DNA of 64,000 nt, from the NCBI GenBank assembly GCA_965222895.1, contig CBDCVB010000002.1, positions 620,001 to 684,000 on the forward strand, written 5' to 3'. Positions within the stretch are counted from its first letter, which is position 1. Each line of letters begins with the position of its first letter. The position numbers and the translations under genes are program-made. Source of the DNA: Bin87 sp965222895 (GTDB lineage Bacteria > Chloroflexota > Dehalococcoidia > Lucifugimonadales > UBA3495). The notes below the pieces were generated by a model that was not told the origin of the DNA, did not search any database, and worked only from the letters and a program-made list of their open reading frames with translations. Shown piece by piece: positions 57,229 through 64,000 of this stretch.

Positions 57229-58197
57229 ATGGCGGAACCGCTGATTTCACTGGACGAAACACCCCAGGCCAGGGTGCTTATCGCTGGCTGGCGGCGCCAG
57301 TGGTCTGACGGCGGGAACATTTCGAGCGGGATGCCGCGCTGGCTAATCGACAAACTGTCGGCGCGCCGGGTGGGCGCAATGACGGAAGAAATCTCCCGAA
57401 TGTGTTTCCCCTTTCAGGTGGCCGGCACTCACGACACGTACCGGCCGCGCGCGGCGTTTGAAGACGGGTTGCCCAGTCGGCCCATGCGGTGGGAAAACGC
57501 CTTTTGGGACGCTGGCGACGGCGTGGTCATCTTCCTGGGGATTGAACCCTGGTATCGCATTGACCTGTACGGCCAGGCATTCTTTGAAGCGGTGGAAGCC
57601 CTGGGCAGCCCGAAAATCGCCGCCGTTGAAGGCTACAACGGCCCGGCTCCGCCCGAACTGGAACGCCGCATATCGTGCGTGTACAGCAAGGCTGCCATGG
57701 CGGAGACGCTGCGGGAACACGGTATGTTGTTCTCCAGCTATGGGTCGTCCCAGCGGCAGGGCCCTACGATTGGCATGGCGTTGGTCAGCCTGGCGCACTA
57801 CCAGCACCCCGAGGTCGAGATGGTGCGGGTTGGTGCAATGGCTCCGATGTTTCCGTTCAGCGGGAGCAGCGGTGGGCAGTTGGGAATCACCACCGACCAC
57901 CGCGCGTTTTACGACATAATGCGTCGGTTGCGTGCGTTGTACTCGCTTGACATCGACTTGGCGGACCTGCGCCCCCGCTACGAGGAAGAAGCATCCCGTT
58001 TGCAGGAATCACTGGACCGGGTAGCCGACCGCAACGAAGAAGCTCGGCGGTATATCGAGCGCGTGCGCAATGAATACCAGTTCCAGCAGTTTGTGGAACC
58101 GGTGTTGTTGGATCCTGGGCTGGAGGGAACGCTGGCCGACATTCTTGGCCAGTTCGACCAGCCGCAACGGGATGACGAAGAACCGACGGCCAGTTAA
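57229..58197 (+). CDS. PAC2-family protein
   Basis: 322 residues. The fold of the PAC2 family (proteasome-assembly-chaperone-like, COG2047/COG1938 group) is suggested by the ARVLIAGWRRQW start, the FLGIEPWYRIDLYGQAFFEAVEALGSPKIAAVEGYNGPAPPELERRISCVYSK block and the GMALVSLAHYQHPEVEMVRVGAMAPMFPFSGSS segment. A C-terminal coiled-coil region (ASRLQESLDRVADRNEEARRYIERVRNEYQFQQF) follows. In archaea and Actinobacteria such proteins occur with and without proteasomes; none is visible here. The gene follows the glutaredoxin-DinB gene by 23 bases and so is probably co-transcribed. Function unknown. Confidence 0.78.
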   Translation: MAEPLISLDETPQARVLIAGWRRQWSDGGNISSGMPRWLIDKLSARRVGAMTEEISRMCFPFQVAGTHDTYRPRAAFEDGLPSRPMRWENAFWDAGDGVVIFLGIEPWYRIDLYGQAFFEAVEALGSPKIAAVEGYNGPAPPELERRISCVYSKAAMAETLREHGMLFSSYGSSQRQGPTIGMALVSLAHYQHPEVEMVRVGAMAPMFPFSGSSGGQLGITTDHRAFYDIMRRLRALYSLDIDLADLRPRYEEEASRLQESLDRVADRNEEARRYIERVRNEYQFQQFVEPVLLDPGLEGTLADILGQFDQPQRDDEEPTAS

Positions 58198-58316
58198 TCC
58201 AGGATAACGGCGCCTGAATCTAATTCTTTCATCATCCCCTTAATGCGCCCCGGTTGCAAAAGCGCTGGGGCCGTTCGTTATCACCGATGCAACGCTGGCG
58301 TCCAATGCCAGCAAAG

Positions 58317-58347
58317 CAATAGGGGCGACACGCGGTCGCCCCTATTG
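58317..58347. terminator. Bidirectional terminator hairpin
   Basis: CAATAGGGGCGAC (58317-58329) and GTCGCCCCTATTG (58335-58347) form a perfect 13-bp stem around ACGCG, between the convergent PAC2 and VOC genes. It shares its AGGGGCG/CGCCCCT arms with hairpins at 52784 and 62398. Confidence 0.7.
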
Positions 58348-58383
58348 GGATGGCGCCCGCGGCCGGTCGCCGGGAAAACGCTG

Positions 58384-58833
58384 TTAGTCGAGGACTAGCA
58401 CCGTGTTTTCACGCCCCTCGCGCCGCATCTCGGCCAGACCGTCTGCCGCGTTGTCGAACTTGTCGTAGTAAAATTCGATGCCGTTGCCGTCTGGGTCTTC
58501 AAAGTAAACGCTGCCGGTCATGCCGTGATCAGTGGTGCGGTCGACGGCCACGCCGTGTTCCTGCAGCGTGTGATAAAGGTCACGCAACGAGTCAAGGTCG
58601 TCCACCTGCACGGCGAAATGGTTGAGCCCGATGTGGCCTTTTCGGGACGGCAGGGTGTCCTCAGCAGCCTGGAACAGAGCCAGGTCGTGGTGAATCTCAC
58701 CGCAGGTCAGGAAGGTTGCAGTGGGTCGGGATACCGCAATATTGAAACCGAGAATCTCGGTATAAAACTTGGTGGATGCGGCGACGTCTGACACATTGAT
58801 AACCAAGTGACCAACTTGCTTCGGTTTAACCAT
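58384..58833 (-). CDS. VOC-family enzyme (catechol 2,3-dioxygenase-like)
   Basis: 149 residues. Two beta-alpha-beta modules: VGHLVINVSDVAASTKFYTEILGFNIAV at the start with His8 as the expected first ligand, EIHHDLALFQA in the middle, GLNHFAVQVDDLDSLRD as the second repeat, and SVYFEDPDGNGIEFYYDKF with Glu as the last ligand. An upstream GGAGCACATCC supplies a weak ribosome-binding site. Paralogous to the VOC gene at 3467-3946 only at family level. Extradiol ring-cleaving dioxygenase is the closest type; glyoxalase-like activity is possible. Confidence 0.88.
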   Translation of the reverse strand: MVKPKQVGHLVINVSDVAASTKFYTEILGFNIAVSRPTATFLTCGEIHHDLALFQAAEDTLPSRKGHIGLNHFAVQVDDLDSLRDLYHTLQEHGVAVDRTTDHGMTGSVYFEDPDGNGIEFYYDKFDNAADGLAEMRREGRENTVLVLD

Positions 58834-58956
58834 GGATGTGCTCCTTTATTAATGAGAGTAGATTCCTATTATGCGGTACTATACGACAGATTGGGTAAGG
58901 CGGGCAACATTAACGGCGGTTTACATCGCTCCCATCGGTCTTATTTCGAAGCGCCG

Positions 58957-59427
58957 TTAGTCCGCGGTTACTTCCTCGGGGAGGATGACTACCGCGCCGC
59001 TACCCTCGTCATGATGGTGGCGCAGCAGCAGGTTCATCCGTTCGTGCATTGAGAGCAATAGCCCCTTGTTTTCGGCGACTTGTTCGCGCAGAGTTATAAC
59101 GTCGCTATCTAGTCTATCGATGCGAGTGTCCAGTCGGTCGATGCGAGTCCCCAGCTGGTCGATGCGAGCGTCCAGCCGGTCGATGCGAGTCCCCAGCTGG
59201 TCGATGCGAGCGTCCAAGCCGTCGATGCGACTATTAAGGTGGTATTCAACACCGTCAATCTTTCGGTTGAGGTCGTCAAAGCGCTGGTTGATGCCAACGA
59301 GCTGCCCCCGCAATTCGCCAATATCGCGAAACTGTCGCCACATTCCGGCGACAATAGTAACCAGCAGCAGGCAGATAAAAGCCAAAAAGCCGTACTGGAT
59401 GTAGTCTGCGGCGGTAATCGTGTCCAT
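58957..59427 (-). CDS. Single-span membrane protein with a heptad-repeat coiled coil
   Basis: 156 residues from the ATG at 59427, preceded by AAGGAACT. One membrane segment (GFLAFICLLLVTIVAGMW) near the N-terminus, then a long coiled coil. Residues about 70-120 repeat the heptad R-I-D-x-L-x-x almost perfectly (IDGLDARIDQLGTRIDRLDARIDQLGTRIDRLDTR), encoded by near-identical 21/42-bp DNA units, so copy number may vary. The last ~35 residues are an acidic and His-rich tail (HHHDEGSG). Similar repeats occur in unnamed bacterial membrane proteins; no function can be given. Confidence 0.75.
   Translation of the reverse strand: MDTITAADYIQYGFLAFICLLLVTIVAGMWRQFRDIGELRGQLVGINQRFDDLNRKIDGVEYHLNSRIDGLDARIDQLGTRIDRLDARIDQLGTRIDRLDTRIDRLDSDVITLREQVAENKGLLLSMHERMNLLLRHHHDEGSGAVVILPEEVTAD
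59118..59230. repeat. In-gene tandem repeat, 21-bp unit (42-bp double unit)
   Basis: TCGATGCGAGTCCCCAGCTG and its near copy TCGATGCGAGCGTCCAGCCG alternate about five times in this stretch. The 21-bp period is seven codons and encodes the R-I-D heptads of the coiled-coil protein. Confidence 0.85.
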
Positions 59428-59514
59428 ATCAGAGTTCCTTGACGGAAGGCACGCCGGCAGTATGGCACATTGGCTCAAAACGTGGCAACCGCAGCTTGCT
59501 CACCGTGCTATGGG

Positions 59515-60753
59515 TTATACCTGGTTCATGCGGCGCACCATGGGACGGTAAACCCAACCGGCGACCGATATGACCAGCAGTACCGCGGCGGCGCTGCTGA
59601 TGGCCACCGACCAGCCGTATAGTTGGGCAAGCCAGGTCAGGGGCCACGCACCGAGGAAGTGGAAAACCGGAGCGAACTGCATCAGGGCCATCATGCGGCC
59701 GCGCAGCTCCGGCGTGGTGGTGAGCTGCATTATGGAGCTGGACACCGGCCAGAAGCCTCCAATACTGGTGGAACCCACCAGGGCAACCATGAAACACGCT
59801 CCCCAGAACCAGGGAATCCACCCCATGGCGATTAGCCCGAGGCTGCAGACGGTAATCTCCAGGTACATCAACATACCCTTGTTGCGGCGGTCGCCCCAAC
59901 TGGCTACTACGATGGAGCCGAGGAAAGCGCCAGCGCCCCGGAACATCATCAAGACGCCGGTTTGCACCTCGTTGAGCTTGAGGAATTCCTGAGCGAAGCC
60001 GGTAATCACCTGCATATAGGCCATCCCGAAAAAGCCGAAAGCAGTGGCCATGAATATCAGAACAGCCGCCATGGGCGTTCGGATGGCGTGGGAAAATCCG
60101 CCGACCAGGTCGGCCATTGGGGAAGAGCCAGCACGCCCGGTGACCGGACGTTTGGACATCGCCAGGAGAAATGCGATGCCCAGCAGCACGGCAGCGCCGT
60201 TCAGGATAATCGCGGAGCCGGTGCCAGCGAGACGGATTACCCAACCTCCAATGAGAGGGCCAATCATATTTCCGAGCTGGCTGGTGGAGGTGTGTAACGC
60301 CACGGCGTTCATCATCTCTTCCCGCGGCACCAGGTCTGCGGCCAGGGCGAAACGCGCGGGCGCCTGCATGGCGCTGATGCCTCCCAGGAGGAACACGGCT
60401 ACGTAAACGTGCCACATAGTGGCCAGATCGAAAACGGCCAACACTCCCAACGCGACGGTTACGGAGCCATTCCCGAACACGCAGGCAATGAGAAATAGAC
60501 GCCGTTCCACGCGGTCAGTGAGAACGCCGCCTACGAAGGTGAAAAACAGATTCGCCACGCCGAAAAGGGTTACGGCCAGACCGAGGTCGGTCCCCCGCCC
60601 GGTGATGTCGAAGATTAGCCAGCCGATTCCCAGGAACTGGATGCCCTGGCCAAAGGACTGCACCCCAATATTGAGAATAAACCAGCGGAAATCCCGATGG
60701 CGTAAAGCTGAAAAAGTGGCGAATCTGCGTACAGTGCCGGCGTTGGCGGCCAT
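59515..60753 (-). CDS. MFS exporter, EntS-like (MFS_3)
   Basis: 412 residues from an ATG at 60753; a TTG at 60759 would add two residues. Twelve hydrophobic segments. The N-terminus FSALRHRDFRWFILNIGVQSFGQGIQFLGIGWLIFDITGRGTDLGLAVTLFGVANLFFTFVGGVLTDRVERRLFLIAC is typical of the enterobactin-exporter-like family, as are APARFALAADLVPREEMMNAVALHTSTSQLGNMIGPLIGGWVI and the loop SWGDRRNKG in the second half. Such carriers export siderophores, drugs or macrolides; the substrate here is unknown. It starts next to the haloacid dehalogenase gene. Confidence 0.88.
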   Translation of the reverse strand: MAANAGTVRRFATFSALRHRDFRWFILNIGVQSFGQGIQFLGIGWLIFDITGRGTDLGLAVTLFGVANLFFTFVGGVLTDRVERRLFLIACVFGNGSVTVALGVLAVFDLATMWHVYVAVFLLGGISAMQAPARFALAADLVPREEMMNAVALHTSTSQLGNMIGPLIGGWVIRLAGTGSAIILNGAAVLLGIAFLLAMSKRPVTGRAGSSPMADLVGGFSHAIRTPMAAVLIFMATAFGFFGMAYMQVITGFAQEFLKLNEVQTGVLMMFRGAGAFLGSIVVASWGDRRNKGMLMYLEITVCSLGLIAMGWIPWFWGACFMVALVGSTSIGGFWPVSSSIMQLTTTPELRGRMMALMQFAPVFHFLGAWPLTWLAQLYGWSVAISSAAAVLLVISVAGWVYRPMVRRMNQV

Positions 60754-60772
60754 CAGCAATCAGCCCAACCAA

Positions 60773-61483
60773 TCAGTCGAGCATCTGCGCAGCAAGCTGG
60801 TGGAAATTGTCCACCTCAAAGTCCGGTTGGTAGGGCGATTCTTCGTTGGGCAGTTTATAGCGGTTGACGTAGGCCGCCCGGTACCCGCAAGCCCGCGCCC
60901 CGGTGATGTCGAACGAGTGGGCCGCCACCATCATTACTTCCGCCGGTTCTTTCTGCATGATTCGCGCCGCGGTGCGATAAACGGCTGGATGCGGCTTGAA
61001 AACCCCAGCGTTCTCTACGGAGATGATGTTGCTGAATGGGACTCCGATGTTGTCCCGGGCCAGCTTTTCGAGGTAGTCCTGCTCGCCATTGGAGAGGGCA
61101 ACCAACTGGTAACGGCCACTGTCGGCCAGGCGTTGCAGACCGGCCACCGCGTCGTCGTAGGGTTTGAGGTGGTCGTAAACGGCCATGAACCGATCAACGT
61201 CATCGTGGTCAAACTCCACGCTATGGAGCCTGAGGCAGTAGACAAAAGCGCGGCGGCAGGTTTCCCGGTAGCCACTATGACCAAGCATGAACAGGTTGTC
61301 CTGATACTGCTCGATGCGCTGGCGGTGGCGCCAGTCGCCCCAAAATTCAGCGCCGGTGACGGGTGATCCGTGTTCGGACAGGAACCGCCCGGCCGGTTCT
61401 ACCAGACTACCACCCAGGTCGAGCACGGTGCCAAAGATGTCGAAGGCGAGGGTGTTGACCTGGGCGATATAGTCGGCGGCCAT
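60773..61483 (-). CDS. Haloacid dehalogenase, type II-like (HAD superfamily)
   Basis: 236 residues. Motif I is AFDIFGTVLDL with the nucleophile Asp15; motif II LVALSNGEQDYLEKLA; motif III is the Lys in FKPHPAVYRTAA; motif IV MVAAHSFDITGARACGYRAAYVNR. The D-x-F-G-T variant and the VAAHSFDITGA end are those of L-2-haloacid dehalogenases rather than phosphatases. It would hydrolyse the carbon-halogen bond of 2-haloacids. Substrate range is unknown. Followed on the minus strand, 20 bases on, by the MFS exporter, with which it may form a unit. Confidence 0.88.
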   Translation of the reverse strand: MAADYIAQVNTLAFDIFGTVLDLGGSLVEPAGRFLSEHGSPVTGAEFWGDWRHRQRIEQYQDNLFMLGHSGYRETCRRAFVYCLRLHSVEFDHDDVDRFMAVYDHLKPYDDAVAGLQRLADSGRYQLVALSNGEQDYLEKLARDNIGVPFSNIISVENAGVFKPHPAVYRTAARIMQKEPAEVMMVAAHSFDITGARACGYRAAYVNRYKLPNEESPYQPDFEVDNFHQLAAQMLD

Positions 61484-61503
61484 TGCTGGGAACTCCGGTC
61501 AAA

Positions 61504-61743
61504 TCAAGCGGGTTTGATGTTCTCGATGTTGGTTTGGTCGACGTTAATCTGGCGCTTCACGCTGTCGAAATACACGATTAGCCAGGTGGCCGGGCCGATG
61601 GTTCGCTTCTCACGCACCTCGCCGACATCGCCGGCAGTTATGCTGCGGACGGAAGAACCGACCGGGGATGCCATCACTTCCCTGACTTGGAAATCAGCAG
61701 TAGCTTCCACTTTCATCCCTTTTTCAAACTGGTCAAAACTCAT
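61504..61743 (-). CDS. Small hypothetical protein, 79 residues
   Basis: Starts MSFDQFEKGMKVEATADFQVREVM at 61743, with GGAGGTTACC before the ATG; the longer open frame to 61833 has no start signal. Mostly beta by appearance: SPVGSSVRSITAGDVGEVREKRTIGPATWLIVYFDSVKRQINVDQ, suggesting a small SH3- or KOW-like barrel. No membrane segment. Lies 20 bases upstream of the haloacid dehalogenase. Not recognised. Confidence 0.6.
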   Translation of the reverse strand: MSFDQFEKGMKVEATADFQVREVMASPVGSSVRSITAGDVGEVREKRTIGPATWLIVYFDSVKRQINVDQTNIENIKPA

Positions 61744-62007
61744 GGCGGTAACCTCCATCTGACGGAGTGCTAAGTAGCTGAATGTTGTGGGGCACGATAA
61801 GGCAGTGTACGGGCCGGACAGGGGCAGTGTCAACGCAGATTGAACCCGTCGGCAGGCGGGCAGTTTGCGTCGGGCAATGAGCTGCCTCAGTAATTCACTG
61901 GACGATATGACGGCGCCGGGGTATGATTCGAATGCGGCGATTCAGAGTAGCAACATTAAACCCAATGCCGCCAACCCAATGCCGCCCAATTCAAGAATGG
62001 AGGAGTT

Positions 62008-62370
62008 ATGAAAATTGTAAAGATGTCAGCGGTGCCCCGTACTGAAGGCACTGCGCCCTTGTTCACCGGCCCGGTTGGTCGACAGGCCATACTCGATCCC
62101 GACGACAGCAACAACTTTAATTTCGGCATCGTGCATTTCGGCGCCGGTATACGGAACAAGTTCCACAAGCACAGCGGTGACCAGATTCTCATTGTTACCG
62201 AGGGCACCGGCACCGTGGCAACCCGTGACGAGTCCGTGGTGGTAAACGAGGGCGATGTTGCCATCATCCCCGCCGGGGAAGACCACTGGCACGGCGCTCC
62301 CGACGCCACGGCCATGTCCCACATCACCATCACGGTGAAGGGCAGCCAGACGGAGCAAACCGAAGCCTGA
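62008..62370 (+). CDS. Single-domain cupin
   Basis: 120 residues. GAGGAGTT precedes the ATG. The two cupin motifs are visible: GIRNKFHKHSGDQILIVTEGTGTV with metal-binding His residues, and VNEGDVAIIPAGEDHWHGAPD with the second His pair. Small stand-alone cupins may be isomerases, oxygenases, or regulators of others; the partner is unknown. It is the only plus-strand gene here and is closed by a strong terminator before the convergent MFS gene. Confidence 0.85.
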   Translation: MKIVKMSAVPRTEGTAPLFTGPVGRQAILDPDDSNNFNFGIVHFGAGIRNKFHKHSGDQILIVTEGTGTVATRDESVVVNEGDVAIIPAGEDHWHGAPDATAMSHITITVKGSQTEQTEA

Positions 62371-62397
62371 TACCGCGCCAGGCAACCCGCACCACCG

Positions 62398-62430
62398 CAG
62401 GGGCGAATATTTATTCGCCCCTGTATTTTT
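62398..62430 (+). terminator. Rho-independent terminator after the cupin gene
   Basis: CAGGGGCGAATA (62398-62409) pairs with TATTCGCCCCTG (62412-62423), then TATTTTT. It lies 28 bases past the stop. The hairpin also ends the convergent MFS transcript. Confidence 0.85.
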
Positions 62431-62449
62431 CCCTGGGGACAACGGGATG

Positions 62450-63955
62450 TCAGTGGCGATGGCCGTGTTCGGCGTGCCCCTCGTGGTGTCCGTGGTCGCC
62501 ATGCCCGGCGTGGTCATTATGCTCGGCGTGGTCATCGTGGTGGCCGTGGCCGTGGTCATCGTGGTGGCCGCCATCATGGTCGTCGTGTGCCACCGGACTT
62601 GGGCGAGGCAGGCGCACTACGGCGAGGACGGCGGCGGCGGCCAGATAGAGTACGGCAGTGTAGTAGAACAGGTTTTCCGGATCGATCTCGTACAGCCAGG
62701 TAGCGATGAGGGGTGACAGAGCGCTGAGGATAAACCTTGAAGTGGACAGCAAGCCCAGGGTAGTGGCGGCGGTTCCTTCGCGCACGATGTCCATTGCGGC
62801 AGCGGTCAGGATGGGTTGGTCGCTGTAAAGGAATATGCCCAGGGCGGCCAGCAGTCCGGTCATTACGGCCAGGTTTTGTCCAAAAGGCGCCATCAGCAGA
62901 GTTACGGCGGCGAGGAAGAGCATTCCGGGAATCAATACGATTTTGCGTCCCAGCCGGTCGGAGAGATAGCCCATTACCGGGCTGGCGAAAATGCCGACGA
63001 AGACCAGCAGGCCGATTAGCGAACCGCGGATAAACACTCCTTCCATCAGCCCGCTGCCGCTGTCGGGCTTCAAGTTCAGCACGTCCGCCAGATAAAAGGG
63101 CAGCACGGTGATGAAACCGATATAGGCCATGCCGCGCAGGCCGGCGACCACGGTTATGCCCCAGACGCGAGGGTTGCGGACGAGCAGTCTCGTTTCATTC
63201 AACTGCATCTGCATCGTGTTGACGACGCGCTCTTCGACGGCAGCCTGGGCACGCTGCCCAATGTCGCGGAAAGCCCAGAACACCAGAAAGGCGAGGAAAA
63301 TTGGCACTGCGGCATAAACGGTGATGATGGTCTGCCAGGTGAAGGTAATCAGGAGGAGTCCGGTCAGCACCGGCCCCAGCACGTCGCCGACGTTGCCGCC
63401 CACGCCGTGGAAGGACAGCACCGACGCCCGGCGATGGGCGAAGTGGGAGGACAACGCCGCCATTGCCGGCAGGTGCCAGACCGATGCTGCCACCGCCACT
63501 ATCGCCATACCGATTAGCAGTAATGCGTAACCGAGGGGGTTTAGCGCGGCCGAGGTTTCGGTAGATGCGCCGGTCTGGGAGGCAACGAGCCAGGCGCTGC
63601 CCGGCAACTGCCAACCGGCGGCAGTCATCAGCAGCCACCCGACGCCAAACAGCGCCATGCAAACCGCCATGACCCAGCCCCAATAGCGGCGCAGGACGTC
63701 GGTCAGGACGCCGCCGGGCAGGGCTACGACTCCGGAGGCAATCTCACGGGTGGTCTGGATGCTGCCGGCAGCGATGGTGCTGCCGCCCAGCAGGAGGTCG
63801 CGCACTTCGGGCAGCACGACGATGAAGCTTTGTGCGATCCAGTGAAAAACACCATGACCGCTGGTGAGCCCGCCGATTATGAAGGCGGCCCCCCGCCGGA
63901 ACCCGGTGCGACCCTCGGCGACCGAAGGCATTTCATGATGGTGTGCGTGAGCCAT
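62450..63955 (-). CDS. MFS transporter with a His-rich C-terminal tail
   Basis: 501 residues; CAGGAGTT precedes the ATG. About twelve hydrophobic segments; the N-terminus reads AHAHHHEM and then FRRGAAFIIGGLTSGHGVFHWIAQSFIVVLPEVRDLLLGG, and the signature loop DRLGRKIVLIPG follows helix 8. The last ~45 residues are almost only His, Asp, Gly and Glu (DHDGGHHDDHGHGHHDD and more), as in metal exporters and metallochaperones. The N-terminal HAHHH adds to this. A role in metal handling is suggested by the tail alone. The tail DNA is repetitive and may vary in length. Relatives without it move sugars or organic acids. Confidence 0.88.
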   Translation of the reverse strand: MAHAHHHEMPSVAEGRTGFRRGAAFIIGGLTSGHGVFHWIAQSFIVVLPEVRDLLLGGSTIAAGSIQTTREIASGVVALPGGVLTDVLRRYWGWVMAVCMALFGVGWLLMTAAGWQLPGSAWLVASQTGASTETSAALNPLGYALLLIGMAIVAVAASVWHLPAMAALSSHFAHRRASVLSFHGVGGNVGDVLGPVLTGLLLITFTWQTIITVYAAVPIFLAFLVFWAFRDIGQRAQAAVEERVVNTMQMQLNETRLLVRNPRVWGITVVAGLRGMAYIGFITVLPFYLADVLNLKPDSGSGLMEGVFIRGSLIGLLVFVGIFASPVMGYLSDRLGRKIVLIPGMLFLAAVTLLMAPFGQNLAVMTGLLAALGIFLYSDQPILTAAAMDIVREGTAATTLGLLSTSRFILSALSPLIATWLYEIDPENLFYYTAVLYLAAAAVLAVVRLPRPSPVAHDDHDGGHHDDHGHGHHDDHAEHNDHAGHGDHGHHEGHAEHGHRH

Positions 63956-64000
63956 AAAGAACTCCTGTGGCCGTTGGATGGAGGTTATTCGAGAGCGCTG

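Noticed and set aside
1..64000. tRNA, rRNA or CRISPR loci
   Set aside because: I looked for cloverleaf arms, rRNA core sequences and spaced direct repeats and saw none; short tandem repeats present are inside or next to genes and lack spacer structure. A tRNAscan or Infernal run would be decisive.

Overview
The window looks like a chromosomal segment of a fairly GC-rich bacterium, most likely Chloroflexota and possibly close to the marine SAR202/Dehalococcoidia group. That placement is inference from gene content: flavin monooxygenases of the luciferase-like (LLM) class, a CoxM/CoxS-type molybdenum hydroxylase, many MFS carriers, a fused electron-transfer flavoprotein, and the gene order secY-adk-map-infA-rpmJ. 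No tRNA, rRNA or CRISPR array was recognised.

Layout. 1-8.6 kb: end of a molybdenum hydroxylase operon, a GNAT acetyltransferase, two MFS carriers, a VOC enzyme, a membrane-anchored hydrolase, a DUF1385 membrane protein and small unknowns. 8.7-9.6 kb: rplU-rpmA-rpmE on the minus strand, with a promoter facing away from the ribosomal superoperon. 9.9-31.6 kb: one colinear superoperon joining str (without tuf), S10, spc and alpha gene sets, then truA-rplM-rpsI, closed by a strong terminator. Several products (S3, S5, S17, L5, RpoA) carry long acidic or low-complexity extensions.

31.7-36 kb holds ccdA, an RDD protein, a phosphohexomutase and an RDD remnant. 34.9-41.5 kb is a minus-strand operon for the S-adenosylmethionine cycle (mtnA, an arylsulfotransferase-like gene, mtnP, a rhodanese, ahcY, metK). 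A SAM-I riboswitch with its own terminator precedes mtnA, so methionine and SAM recycling should be shut down by SAM. The arylsulfotransferase-like gene sits between two imperfect direct repeats and looks inserted. pncB and a fused etfBA gene follow on the plus strand.

45.2-51.8 kb is a mobile and decaying region. It has an IS1182-type remnant, a truncated DNA methyltransferase, an IS1595-type transposase, an oppF-type 3' fragment, an intact MFS gene, a frameshifted MFS paralogue, an intact IS66-type element with an 8-bp target duplication, and a palindromic MITE-like element.

51.8-64 kb is an accessory oxidative-metabolism cluster: two LLM oxidoreductases, a BrnT-type toxin with an unusual partner, a GMC oxidoreductase, a glutaredoxin-DinB fusion, a PAC2 protein, a VOC enzyme, a coiled-coil membrane protein, an MFS exporter, a haloacid dehalogenase, a cupin and a His-rich MFS carrier. 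The glutaredoxin-DinB gene is the most striking find. An in-frame TGA occupies the first position of its CxxC motif (UxxC), the frame is open on both sides, and a ribosome-binding site precedes its ATG, so it is a candidate selenoprotein that ordinary gene calling truncates.
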